Assembly (NCBI RefSeq): GCF_002003665.1
Contig: NZ_JATM01000006.1
Location: forward strand, 1 to 64,000
DNA from: Bombella intestini
GTDB lineage: Bacteria > Pseudomonadota > Alphaproteobacteria > Acetobacterales > Acetobacteraceae
Direction of reading: 5' to 3'
Length of the DNA: 64,000 nucleotides
In this document: positions 25,075 to 33,860 of the stretch, in pieces
How the letters are laid out: every line of letters begins with the position of its first letter
How positions within the stretch are numbered: position 1 is the stretch's first letter
The notes under the pieces: generated by a model
Told to the model about the DNA's origin: nothing
The model's input: the letters and a program-made list of their open reading frames with translations, nothing else
Databases searched by the model: none
Position numbers and translations under genes: made by a program

Positions 25075-27579
25075 TCAGGACCATAAATCTTCTGGGGCGC
25101 GGAGGTCAAAGAAGGTCCGCAGATCCTGTCGGAAATAATGTGGGTATGCCGGATCTTTTTTAAAGAGCGGATTGTCCTTCCATCGCTCCAGCATGACCTG
25201 TTTTTCATTGAAAAAGCGGGCTTCATGCTCTGGGCGGTCGTCACTTCCTCGGGAGTAGCTTTCATGGTGGACAGCCTCTGCCTCCGCACAGAAGATGATG
25301 CGGTGTCCGCTATCCCGGATTTTTAGGCAGAGATCGACATCATTATAGGCTACGGCCAAGTTGGCTTCATCAAAGCCGCCGACTTCATCAAAGAGTGGAT
25401 GGGACACCAGCAGAGCAGCCCCAGTGACAGCCGTTACTTCATGGTTGAGGCGCAGCCGACCGATATAGCCGAAGTCCTTGGATGACTGGAGGCGATGAAC
25501 ATGCACCCCGATGACATCCGGCCCGACAGCCACGCCAGCATGCTGGATAGTCCCGTTAGGATAGAGCAGCCGTGCCCCTACGGCACCGACATTCGGTGTG
25601 GCCAGTGTTTCCAGCACCATTTTTTTGATGAAGTCGGGCTGGGTAATGATGACGTCATTGTTGAGGAAGAGCAGCAGGTCGCTCTGGCTCTGTTTGGCGG
25701 CCAGATTGTTGAGCCGGGCATAATTGAAAGGCTCTTCTACATGTAGAACGCTGACCTGCTGGTGTGCGCTGATCTCCTCCAGCCATGCCAGCGTGTCCTT
25801 CTGAACGGAGAAATTATCCACAAGGATGATGTCAAACTGGCTGTAGGTCTGTGTTTCTAGAAGAGACTCGACACAGTTTCGTGTCATGTCCAGCTGATCC
25901 CGGAATGGGATGATAATGCTGACAGACGGCCGTTCGACAAAAGGCCAGTCAACGGTATAGAGGCTCAGACGCTCCACAGAGGAAACAGTAGCATCAATTC
26001 CTTTGCGTTTCAGGTGGTCTGTAACGCAGCTTATGCCAGCTTGGACGGCATAACCTTTATTGCCGATATTGCTGGCAGTGGAATTGGGTGTCTTGCGCCA
26101 GTGATACAGAATCTCCGGTACGTGATGGATAGCCTCACGCGGGATGATCTCTACGGCACGGAGGATGAAATCATGATCCTGCGCCCCGTCATAACGGCTT
26201 TCCAACAACCCTACCTGACGGACTGTCTCTGCCTCCATAAACGTGAGATGGCAGATATAGTTGCAGCCTAAAAGATAGCGGTAGTCATAAGCCGGTTTTA
26301 GGTTCGGCTCGAGGAAGTGGCCACCGGCGTCTATTTTGTCTTCATCGCAATAGAGTAGCTTAGCCCCAGTTTCCAACGCAGCACGCACCATGCGTTCTAG
26401 AGCCACATCGACCAGCAGGTCATCATGATCGAAGAAGGCGATGTAGTCACCTTTGGCATGGCTAATGGCCTTGTTGGTGGCCCCGGCAATGCCCCGGTTC
26501 ACCTTTAGTGAGAAGGTGCGGATCCGTGCATCTTTTTTGCGATATTCTTTAAGCAGGTCTCTGGTCTGCTCACACTGACTACCGTCATCAACAAGGATAA
26601 GTTCCCAGTTTTCATAGGTCTGATTCAGGATGGATTCGATAGCCGCCCGGAAATCAGCCTCATCCGGCCGCCATGTCGGGCAGAGGACGGAGACGAGCGG
26701 TGCTTTCTTCAGCGGGTGAGCCTTGCGCAGTAGAGCTGTTTGCTCCCGCAGAAGGGGGTAATAGCTTTTCGCCCATCTGTCATAATGCTGGAGATTAAGC
26801 GGCTTGCGGGGGATCAGCGAGCGTGTGGTGTTTCGCAGGGCTGTCAGCTGCTGGTGCAGAGCGGCAATGCTGTTTTCGATCTGCACGAGTTTGGTGGTCA
26901 GCTGGTCGTCTGCCAGAGATGTGAGCAGCGGGCTACCAGATAGCGGGATGTCATCCGGCATGCTGGTAACGGTGATCTCGTGGGAGAGGCCGTCATGGTA
27001 CCGCTGAGGGATGGGCAGCTCGAAACCGCAGTTAGGTGGTCCTTTCAGGGCCTCGGCAACATCGCCCCGGTAGCAGTTGGCCCGGATGGTCCCAACGGGC
27101 ACACCATCAATTCGGACAGACACGACAACATTGTCTGACCAGTCAGCGTTCGGATGGTTGCGGGAGATGACCCACCCCCGCAGAAGACCTTCGGAGATGC
27201 CATCTACGCAGCTTTGATACTCAGTATGTGGCGTGAAGGAGAAGGGAAAGGATTCGTGGCCTTCTTCAGGCTTATCCTCATTGGGCAAAAGGAGAGCAGT
27301 GCGGTCAGCAAAGCGGATGGAGATGTCATGAGACTCGCCATCAAAAGCCTCTTGAGGGAGTTTAAACCGGAAGCCCAGCTTATTGCTGGCAGTCCGCAGT
27401 ACCTGGCGGACATCATCCCTAGGTAGGTCACAGAGAACCTGCATGACTTCCTGACCATCCATCAGGATATGAAGGAGGGCAACACGAGCCGGGTTGTGCA
27501 GATTGACAGCCCAGCCACTTATGATGCCGCTCTGGCTGTCTATAGTATCAACAAAACCGCGGAACTGGTCTGTAGGCAA
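25075..27579 (-). CDS. Double-GT2 glycosyltransferase with N-terminal beta-sandwich repeats
   Basis: The 834 residues begin with two similar non-catalytic modules (GFVDTIDSQSGIISGWAV at 8-25 and SCVDGISEGLLRGWVI at 123-138, each leading to an IDG/MDG strand). A coiled-coil-like linker follows (about 225-255), then two GT2 domains. The first (about 295-500) has VSVLCPTWRP, LVDDGS and AFFDHDD. The second (about 553-770) has VSIIIPF, ILVDNFS, LFLNNDV and VAYNDVDLCLK. Such tandem GT2 proteins build surface polysaccharides or O-chains. The start is a TTG behind a GAGGAGGAG tract; no ATG occurs before the first module ends. It points away from pstC and towards dps, next to the secretion-glycosylation cluster. 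Confidence 0.87.
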   Translation of the reverse strand: MPTDQFRGFVDTIDSQSGIISGWAVNLHNPARVALLHILMDGQEVMQVLCDLPRDDVRQVLRTASNKLGFRFKLPQEAFDGESHDISIRFADRTALLLPNEDKPEEGHESFPFSFTPHTEYQSCVDGISEGLLRGWVISRNHPNADWSDNVVVSVRIDGVPVGTIRANCYRGDVAEALKGPPNCGFELPIPQRYHDGLSHEITVTSMPDDIPLSGSPLLTSLADDQLTTKLVQIENSIAALHQQLTALRNTTRSLIPRKPLNLQHYDRWAKSYYPLLREQTALLRKAHPLKKAPLVSVLCPTWRPDEADFRAAIESILNQTYENWELILVDDGSQCEQTRDLLKEYRKKDARIRTFSLKVNRGIAGATNKAISHAKGDYIAFFDHDDLLVDVALERMVRAALETGAKLLYCDEDKIDAGGHFLEPNLKPAYDYRYLLGCNYICHLTFMEAETVRQVGLLESRYDGAQDHDFILRAVEIIPREAIHHVPEILYHWRKTPNSTASNIGNKGYAVQAGISCVTDHLKRKGIDATVSSVERLSLYTVDWPFVERPSVSIIIPFRDQLDMTRNCVESLLETQTYSQFDIILVDNFSVQKDTLAWLEEISAHQQVSVLHVEEPFNYARLNNLAAKQSQSDLLLFLNNDVIITQPDFIKKMVLETLATPNVGAVGARLLYPNGTIQHAGVAVGPDVIGVHVHRLQSSKDFGYIGRLRLNHEVTAVTGAALLVSHPLFDEVGGFDEANLAVAYNDVDLCLKIRDSGHRIIFCAEAEAVHHESYSRGSDDRPEHEARFFNEKQVMLERWKDNPLFKKDPAYPHYFRQDLRTFFDLRAPEDLWS

Positions 27580-27689
27580 TGTCTTCTTCTCCTCCTCAAC
27601 AAGGCCCGACGAAAGAGAGGCGTTTCATAATTATGCAATATTTCTATGCCAGGCACATGGCGTTTTCTGTTCCAGAATGGGGAATATAG

Positions 27690-27737
27690 AAAAAAGCGGG
27701 CAGTTCCACCCCTTAAAGTGGGATAATCGCTTTTTCT
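27690..27737. terminator. Bidirectional terminator-like hairpin in a divergent gap
   Basis: AAAAAGCG (27691-27698) pairs with CGCTTTTT (27728-27735), with an inner CCAC/GTGG stem. T-runs follow on both strands. Its place between divergently transcribed genes is odd: no known transcript should end there. Confidence 0.6.
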
Positions 27738-27840
27738 GACGGTTGTTCTTTGCGAAGAGGGGCGGTAATGCACGAAGGCGGAGGCATCCTGCATCAGTAA
27801 GGAATGTCGCTGCAGTTGAAACGGTCAAGGCTTCGGACAC

Positions 27841-28785
27841 ATGCGCATGACGCCCGTATCGCGTTCATCACACCGTAGAGCGGGGTTTGATACCGTTTTT
27901 CATGGGTTGCTTCTGCTCTGCTCGCTACTGGTGCTAGCCATGCTGGGCGGGCTGATCCTGCTGATGGCGACAGGAGGCTGGCAGGCTTTTACCAAGTTTG
28001 GCCTCTCCTTTTTCACCACGGCATCGTGGAATCCCGTAAAGGATGTATATGGGGTTCTGGCTCCTCTGCTGGGAACCCTCGTTAGTACGCTCATTGCCAT
28101 GTTGATCGCCGTCCCCATGGCCTTCGGGACAGCTTTTTGGCTGACCTACATTGCTTCAGGGCGGTTTTCTTCCATTGTGGGAACCACCATCCAGCTTCTG
28201 GCCGCTGTGCCATCCATCATATTCGGTATGTGGGGATTCCAGACGATCGTCCCTTTCATTGCCCGTGATGTGCAGCCGTTCCTTAATCACCATTTCCGCC
28301 ACACACCCATCGTGGGGTCGCTTTTGTCCGGCCCGCCTGTGGGAACAGGGCTTGTAACATCCGGCATTATATTGGCGGTGATGATCGCTCCTTTCATTAC
28401 GGCTGTCATGGTGGATGTGTTTAGTGCTGTTCCCCCCATGTTGCGGGAAAGTGCCTATGGGCTGGGAGCAACGCGCTGGGAGATGATGCGCAAGATTGTC
28501 GTGCCGTGGTCCCGCAATGGTATGATCGGGGCCATTGTGCTGGGCATGGGGCGTGCGCTGGGCGAGACCATGGCGGTGACCTTTATCATTGGTAATGTGA
28601 CAACGGTTGGTTGGTCCCTGTTTGCGCCACGCAGTACCGTAGCTTCCTTGATCGCCCTTCAGTTTCCGGAAAGTCCGGAAGGCTCTTTGCGTCTTTCCTC
28701 TCTTATGGCGTTGGGCTTCATTCTTATGCTTCTTTCCTGTGTCAGCCTGATTCTGGCACGCTGTCTCAGAGGGAAACGTCAATGA
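27841..28785 (+). CDS. pstC: Phosphate ABC transporter permease PstC
   Basis: An inner-membrane subunit of the high-affinity phosphate importer. The 314 residues have about six membrane helices and the BPD-transporter EAA-type loop, seen as RESAYGLGATRWEMMRKIVVPWSRNGMIGAIVLGMGRALGETMAV near residues 200-245. Its stop overlaps pstA (ATGA). No pstS phosphate-binding gene lies upstream; the neighbour there is a glycosyltransferase on the opposite strand. Confidence 0.94.
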   Translation: MRMTPVSRSSHRRAGFDTVFHGLLLLCSLLVLAMLGGLILLMATGGWQAFTKFGLSFFTTASWNPVKDVYGVLAPLLGTLVSTLIAMLIAVPMAFGTAFWLTYIASGRFSSIVGTTIQLLAAVPSIIFGMWGFQTIVPFIARDVQPFLNHHFRHTPIVGSLLSGPPVGTGLVTSGIILAVMIAPFITAVMVDVFSAVPPMLRESAYGLGATRWEMMRKIVVPWSRNGMIGAIVLGMGRALGETMAVTFIIGNVTTVGWSLFAPRSTVASLIALQFPESPEGSLRLSSLMALGFILMLLSCVSLILARCLRGKRQ

Positions 28786-29690
28786 CGGCACCTGTAATCT
28801 CTCCGGCCTCTGCTGGTAAGGAAGGCAGTACCGGCTCCGAACCGGGACAATGGCGTCCAAGCCGTAAGGCCATGCGGCGACAGTTGCTGGATTATGTAGC
28901 AACGGGTGTCAGCATTGCAGCGGGGAGTATCCTGCTGCTGGTTCTGGCCTCCATCCTGTGGACATTGCTTAGCCGTGGGTTGGTGGGCCTTTCATGGGCG
29001 ACGCTGACGCATAAAATGGGGCCGCCCGGCTCTGGCGGCGGGCTGGCTAATGCCATTGTGGGCAGTGTGTTGCAGACGGGCCTTGCCCTGCTGATGGCCG
29101 CCCCGGTCGGGTTGATGTGCGGCATCTATCTTTCCGAATATGGGCGCAAAGGGAATCACTTTGCCAGTGCCGTGCGGTTTGTTGCCGACATGCTGATGTC
29201 CGCCCCATCTATCTTGATCGGCCTGTTTATCTATCAGCTCTTTGTTGTGCCGTTTGGTCATTTTTCAGGTTTTGCTGGAGCGGTGGCCTTGGCTGTTCTG
29301 GCCCTACCTCTCATCGTACGGACAACGGAGGATATGCTCCGTCTAGTTCCGACAGCCATGCGAGAGGCCGGGGCGGCTCTGGGTGCAGCTCGTTGGCGTG
29401 TCATCCTGTTCCTGTGTCTGCGGTCTGCCCGTAAGGGAGTGACGACTGGTATCTTGTTGGCTCTAGCCCGTATGGGAGGGGAGACAGCCCCGCTGCTTTT
29501 CACCTCTCTGGGCAACCAGACCATGTCCACAGATATGACCCGCCCTATGGCTAGTCTGCCTATTGCCATCTACCAGTATGCTGGTGCCTCTTATGAGGAT
29601 TGGGTGCAGCTGGCCTGGACAGGTGCCCTGCTGGTGACTTTTGGTGTGCTGATCATCAACATCACCGTGCGGCTTTCATCCCGTCACTGA
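28782..29690 (+). CDS. pstA: Phosphate ABC transporter permease PstA
   Basis: The second membrane subunit of the Pst importer, 302 residues. The ATG at 28782 overlaps the pstC stop by 4 nt and gives the family N-terminus; the frame stays open upstream but only as a shadow of pstC. Membrane helices and the transporter loop ([47 protein letters not shown]) near residues 190-235 are clear. It is followed after 20 nt by pstB. Confidence 0.94.
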   Translation: MTAPVISPASAGKEGSTGSEPGQWRPSRKAMRRQLLDYVATGVSIAAGSILLLVLASILWTLLSRGLVGLSWATLTHKMGPPGSGGGLANAIVGSVLQTGLALLMAAPVGLMCGIYLSEYGRKGNHFASAVRFVADMLMSAPSILIGLFIYQLFVVPFGHFSGFAGAVALAVLALPLIVRTTEDMLRLVPTAMREAGAALGAARWRVILFLCLRSARKGVTTGILLALARMGGETAPLLFTSLGNQTMSTDMTRPMASLPIAIYQYAGASYEDWVQLAWTGALLVTFGVLIINITVRLSSRH

Positions 29691-29710
29691 AATCAAGGGA
29701 AGAGATTTTC

Positions 29711-30517
29711 ATGACTCCTGCTTCGATGTCGTCTGCCGAGCCGTCAGGTAAGGCACCTGCTCAGGATGTGGCCCTTGCAGTGCGGGACCTGAACTTCCAC
29801 TATGGCAGCCACCATGCCCTGCATGGCATTTCGTTGGATTTCCCCGCCCGTTGTGTGACGGCCATGATCGGTCCCAGCGGTTGCGGTAAGTCCACTTTGT
29901 TGCGTGTCTTCAACAAGATATATGATCTTTATCCCGGCCAGCGGGCCACGGGTGAGGTGATGTTTGATGGTCGCAATATCCTTGATGATTCCATCAATCT
30001 AGACATGTTGCGCTCCCGCATCGGGATGGTGTTTCAGAAGCCTACGCCGTTTCCCATGTCCATTTACGACAATATCGCTTTTGGTGTGCGCTTGCATGAA
30101 AAGCTGAGTCGGACGGAAATGGATGAGCGTGTGCAGGATGTGCTAACCCGTGTGGCCCTCTGGAATGAGGTGCGGGACCGGCTCAATGCCCCGGCAACAG
30201 GCCTTTCTGGCGGGCAGCAGCAGCGTCTCTGCATTGCCCGTAGCATTGCAACTCGGCCGGAAGTCCTTCTGCTAGATGAGCCGACTTCTGCACTGGACCC
30301 GATCTCCACAGCCCGGATTGAAGAACTTCTTGATGAGCTGAAAGAAGAGTTCACCATTGCGATCGTAACGCATAATATGCAGCAGGCCGCACGTTGTGCC
30401 GATCGTGTCGCCTTCTTTTACCTCGGCAGGCTGGTGGAGGTGGATACGGCGGACCGTATCTTCACCAACCCCCGTGAAAAGCAGACGCAGGACTATATTA
30501 CCGGCCGGTTTGGATAA
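29711..30517 (+). CDS. pstB: Phosphate ABC transporter ATP-binding protein PstB
   Basis: The ATPase that powers phosphate import, 268 residues. Walker [10 protein letters not shown] near residue 55, the Q-loop [21 protein letters not shown] typical of PstB, signature [14 protein letters not shown] and Walker [12 protein letters not shown] are all present. An AAGGGAAGAG sequence precedes the chosen ATG; the frame extends 37 codons upstream inside pstA and is rejected. Confidence 0.96.
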   Translation: MTPASMSSAEPSGKAPAQDVALAVRDLNFHYGSHHALHGISLDFPARCVTAMIGPSGCGKSTLLRVFNKIYDLYPGQRATGEVMFDGRNILDDSINLDMLRSRIGMVFQKPTPFPMSIYDNIAFGVRLHEKLSRTEMDERVQDVLTRVALWNEVRDRLNAPATGLSGGQQQRLCIARSIATRPEVLLLDEPTSALDPISTARIEELLDELKEEFTIAIVTHNMQQAARCADRVAFFYLGRLVEVDTADRIFTNPREKQTQDYITGRFG

Positions 30518-30534
30518 GCGAAGGGAGAGAGCCT

Positions 30535-31260
30535 ATGCCTCACGAGCGTTCTCACATTGTCTCAAGCTTTGAGCAGGAGCTAGAACAGCTTCGGGCGATG
30601 ATGGTGAAGATTGGTCGTATTGTGGAGGAGCAGGTGGAACTTGCCCTTCGTGCCATTTCTGACCATGACGAATCAGCAGCCGAGGAAGCCACACGCCTCG
30701 ACCCGGAAGTGGATGAGCTAGAGCGGGAAGTGGAAGGGTTGGTTATCCGTCTTCTGGCATTGCGTAGCCCGATGGGGGCAGACCTGCGGGAGATTGTTGC
30801 TGCTCTCAAGATCACAGGGGATCTGGAACGCATTGGCGATTATGCTGCGTCTATTGCCCGTAAGGCCATCAAGGCAGCTTCAGGCGATGGGCAGATTTCC
30901 TTGTCCGGCCTGCGGAGTATGGGGCGTCTGGTGCGGGATAATCTGGGCCGGACGGTGGATGCCGTTATTGAGCATGACGCTCATCAGGCCATGGAGGTGT
31001 GGCACGCTGACAGAGGTGTGGACGAGCATTATGTAACCGTGTTCCGTGAACTGGTAACGTACATGATCGAAGATGCCCGGAACATCCGTGCTTGTACGGA
31101 GCTTCTCTTTATTGCCAAGAATCTGGAGCGTATTGGCGATCATGCTACTAACGTGGCTGAGCGTGTTTATTACGCTGTGACAGGTGAGAATCTGCCAACA
31201 ACCCGCCCTCGTGGCGGCAGCCCGACCCGGAGCGGTGGATTGGGAGAAGATGCCGATTGA
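30535..31260 (+). CDS. phoU: Phosphate transport regulator PhoU
   Basis: A cytoplasmic all-helical protein (241 residues) that restrains Pst uptake and PhoR/PhoB signalling when phosphate is plentiful. Two PhoU repeats are visible with metal-binding helices, including LKITGDLERIGDYAASIAR near residues 92-110 and LLFIAKNLERIGDHATNVAERVYY near 190-215. It ends the pstCAB-phoU operon and is followed by a strong terminator. No phoB or phoR is nearby. Confidence 0.95.
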   Translation: MPHERSHIVSSFEQELEQLRAMMVKIGRIVEEQVELALRAISDHDESAAEEATRLDPEVDELEREVEGLVIRLLALRSPMGADLREIVAALKITGDLERIGDYAASIARKAIKAASGDGQISLSGLRSMGRLVRDNLGRTVDAVIEHDAHQAMEVWHADRGVDEHYVTVFRELVTYMIEDARNIRACTELLFIAKNLERIGDHATNVAERVYYAVTGENLPTTRPRGGSPTRSGGLGEDAD

Positions 31261-31312
31261 TTCGCTGTTGGAGCGGATCAAAACGTAGGATCATCATTCC
31301 TTTATGAATGTG

Positions 31313-31355
31313 AAAAACCCCCGGCAGGCATCAAAGCCTGTCGGGGGTTTTCTTT
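31313..31355 (+). terminator. Rho-independent terminator of the pst-phoU operon
   Basis: CCCCCGGCAGGC (31318-31329) pairs with GCCTGTCGGGGG (31336-31347) with one G-T pair and a short loop, followed by TTTTCTTT. A-rich sequence on the left lets it also serve ansP, which converges from the right. Confidence 0.85.
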
Positions 31356-31373
31356 AGGGGACTTTGCTTATTG

Positions 31374-32798
31374 TTAGTCCTCGGAGTCGCTCTCTTTATC
31401 GTTGCGCTTGAGGAGCATCCACCCGCCATAGAAGACCAGTGCTAGAACGGGGATGGACCCAACTGTGATGGTGCCAGATGGATAATCAAATGCCATCATG
31501 ACCAGTACGAGCAGCAGGAAGGCTAGAGTCAGCCAGCCGGTATAGGGTGCTCCCGGCATGGCAAACCCTGTTCTGGCAATGCGACCTTGCCGGATGGCTT
31601 TGTGTAGGCGTAGCTGGCAGAGCAAGATAGTGGCCCATGTCCCCAAAATCCCCAGAGAGGAGATGCTCAGCACGATCTCAAAGATCTGTGTGGGGTACAG
31701 ATAATTCATCAGCACGCCAATGAGGTAGATGAAGAGTGTTGCACCAATCCCCACATAAGGGACGGCGTTACGGTTCAGCTTACCCATAGACTGTGGGGCG
31801 GAGCCACCAAGGGCCAGAGCCCGCAGAATACGCCCAGTGGAGTACAAGCCAGAGTTGAGGCTGGAGAGGGCTGCCGTCAGCACCACAAAGTTCATGATGC
31901 TGTCTGCTGCAGGCAGGCCTAATTTGTGGAAGAAGGTCACAAACGGGCTTTCACCGGCATGATAGGCCGACCACGGCATAAGGCAGACCAGCAGGGCAAC
32001 AGAACCAACATAGAAGACGACAATACGCCAGATCACGCTGTTGACAGCATTGGGGACGACCTTGCGTGGGTTTTCACATTCCCCGGCGGCAATGCCGATG
32101 AGTTCTGTTGCGGCATAGGCAAAAACGACACCCTGAATCAGCATCAGGGACGCTACAACCCCATGGGGGAATATGCCGCCAAATTCGGTAATGAGATGGG
32201 CACCCGGTGCATAGGGGCCGACATGTGTGCCGCTGAGCAGGACATAGCCGCCCACACCTAGGAAGATGAGCAGCGTGAGGACTTTAACCAGCGAGAACCA
32301 AAATTCAATCTCGCCAAAATAGCGCACGCCAGTAAGATTAACGGCCCCGACTACAAGCAATGCGCCCAGTGCAATCAGCCATTGAGGGATATCGCCAAAG
32401 ATCGGCCAGTAATGGATGTAGAGCGCAATGGCCGTAATATCGACAATGCCGGTCATGGCCCAGTTGAGGAAGAAGAACCACCCTGCCGCATAGGCGGCTC
32501 CCTCGCCAAGGAACTCACGCGCATAGGTGACAAAGCTGCCACTGCTGGGGCGGTACATCACCAGCTCCCCCATGGCCCGAAGGATCATGAAGGCGCACAG
32601 GCCACAGATCGCATAGGTGATGGCAAGGGAGGGACCGGCAATTTGGAGGCGGGACCCCGCTCCCAGAAACAGCCCGGTACCGATGGCGCCACCAATGGCG
32701 ATCATCTGCACATGCCGGCGGCTCAGGTCTTTTTGATAGCCTTCATCTGCCGCATTGGCCTGTTTGGGGAGTTTCTGGTCGGGAGGAGAAGTAGTCAT
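31374..32798 (-). CDS. ansP: APC-family amino acid permease, probable L-asparagine permease AnsP
   Basis: A proton-coupled inner-membrane importer of 474 residues with 12 predicted helices. The opening EEGYQK-type tail, VQMIAIGGAIGTGLFLGAG, RPSSGSFVTYAREFLGE, NWAMTGIVDITAIALYIHYW and AALSSLNSGLYSTGRILRALALGGSAP follow enterobacterial AnsP closely as I remember it. Related permeases (CycA, AroP, GabP) differ more in these stretches. The ATG at 32798 has an AGGA site; an in-frame TTG at 32813 is less likely. A good promoter match lies 95-125 bp upstream. Confidence 0.85.
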   Translation of the reverse strand: MTTSPPDQKLPKQANAADEGYQKDLSRRHVQMIAIGGAIGTGLFLGAGSRLQIAGPSLAITYAICGLCAFMILRAMGELVMYRPSSGSFVTYAREFLGEGAAYAAGWFFFLNWAMTGIVDITAIALYIHYWPIFGDIPQWLIALGALLVVGAVNLTGVRYFGEIEFWFSLVKVLTLLIFLGVGGYVLLSGTHVGPYAPGAHLITEFGGIFPHGVVASLMLIQGVVFAYAATELIGIAAGECENPRKVVPNAVNSVIWRIVVFYVGSVALLVCLMPWSAYHAGESPFVTFFHKLGLPAADSIMNFVVLTAALSSLNSGLYSTGRILRALALGGSAPQSMGKLNRNAVPYVGIGATLFIYLIGVLMNYLYPTQIFEIVLSISSLGILGTWATILLCQLRLHKAIRQGRIARTGFAMPGAPYTGWLTLAFLLLVLVMMAFDYPSGTITVGSIPVLALVFYGGWMLLKRNDKESDSED

Positions 32799-32894
32799 GC
32801 GATGATCCTGCAATGGTCGGTCTGGAGGGCCGTAGCCCGGGCAGGTGGTACCTTTTCGCTTCTGTCTGGTCTGCCATGTGTTTTACGAATAGAT

Positions 32895-32923
32895 TCTATA
32901 AACAACGCTCAAGGCTTTGCCAA
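32895..32923 (-). promoter_or_regulatory. Candidate sigma-70 promoter of ansP
   Basis: On the minus strand TTGGCA (32923-32918) and TATAGA (32900-32895) are 17 bp apart, about 97 bp before the ansP ATG. It lies in the gap after the TetR gene. Confidence 0.6.
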
Positions 32924-32969
32924 TGCGCAGTGCCCCGAAAGCAGTTCTTAACAGGTTATTATTGTGTTG

Positions 32970-33599
32970 TTACTGGTCTGCCCTGTTTTTTATGGGGGGA
33001 GTTGTGCGGCAGCCATGCAGAAAAATACGCAAACCCTCCTCGAGATAGTGGTGCAGGCTGTCCTTATCTCGTGCGGGGCTGCAATGGGCGAGTCGGCTAA
33101 GCATCGGTGCTCCAATGGTTAGGCCGAAGAGATGGTCGGCCGCATCAGCCGCATTGTCGAAGTGTAACCGCCCGGCTTTTTTCTGCTCATCTAGCCAGTT
33201 TCGCATGCTCGTTTTGCTATCAGCCGTGTGAAATAGTTCAGTCATGAGCTGCTGAATGGAGGGTGAGCGGTTCGTCTCACCAATAATAGTCCGCAGCAAG
33301 CCAAGGCGTTTCTCGCAAAGGAGTATGTCCGCCATTTTGAAGATCATGGCCCGGAGCTGTTCTTCCATTCCGATTTCTGGAGTGAGCGAGGGGGTTAGCG
33401 GTACAAACAGCTCGGAAAGCAGAAGCTGCTCTACCAAAGCTCGTTTGGAAGGGAAGAAAAGGTAGAGCGTCTTTTTGGACATGCCCGCATGGTGGGCGAT
33501 GTGATCCATCGTAGTGCGGTGGTAACCCTGTTGCTGCAACAGGGTGCAGGCTACCCGGAGAATGGTTTCACGGCGGTCCGTGCCATCATGAGGCTGCAT
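32970..33599 (-). CDS. TetR/AcrR-family transcriptional regulator
   Basis: The 209 residues have an N-terminal helix-turn-helix (about residues 10-55; RETILRVACTLLQQQGYHRTTMDHIAHHAGMSKKTLYLFFPSK) and a helical ligand-binding region. It is divergent from the RND efflux operon, the usual arrangement for a local repressor of a pump. A palindrome in the intergenic gap is a likely operator. The inducing ligand is unknown. Confidence 0.9.
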   Translation of the reverse strand: MQPHDGTDRRETILRVACTLLQQQGYHRTTMDHIAHHAGMSKKTLYLFFPSKRALVEQLLLSELFVPLTPSLTPEIGMEEQLRAMIFKMADILLCEKRLGLLRTIIGETNRSPSIQQLMTELFHTADSKTSMRNWLDEQKKAGRLHFDNAADAADHLFGLTIGAPMLSRLAHCSPARDKDSLHHYLEEGLRIFLHGCRTTPPIKNRADQ

Positions 33600-33730
33600 A
33601 GTACCACACTCCCTGTGAGATGGATAAAGAAAGCCAACTTCTTGCCCGATCTTTGCATGGGGCTGTCAAGCCTTAATCAGAAAAGATGTCTCCAGCATGA
33701 GATTTTCGGCCTAGTTAGGAGGGGGAGGGA

Positions 33731-33762
33731 TTGACCGGCAGATAGGAAACTAAGTAGTTTCC
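33731..33762. promoter_or_regulatory. Candidate TetR operator overlapping an efflux promoter
   Basis: A perfect palindrome GGAAACTA-AG-TAGTTTCC occupies 33745-33762. A TTGACC hexamer at 33731-33736 could be a -35 element, with the palindrome covering the spacer and -10 region (TAGTTT). This lies about 100 bp before the RND adaptor gene and 130 bp from the divergent TetR gene. A smaller palindrome, CCTAGTTAGG, lies at 33710-33719. Confidence 0.6.
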
Positions 33763-33860
33763 GTCTCCACTTGTTTTTTATGATGATACATGGTGCAGGT
33801 TGGCTTAGTTGCTTCTAGCCCCATTGTCCCATGTTTATTTTTTAGAGAGCCTGCCTGTCT

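Noticed and set aside
27631-27840. 69-codon minus-strand frame in the pst/glycosyltransferase gap
   Set aside because: Low-complexity, no ribosome-binding site, and it runs through the terminator-like hairpin.
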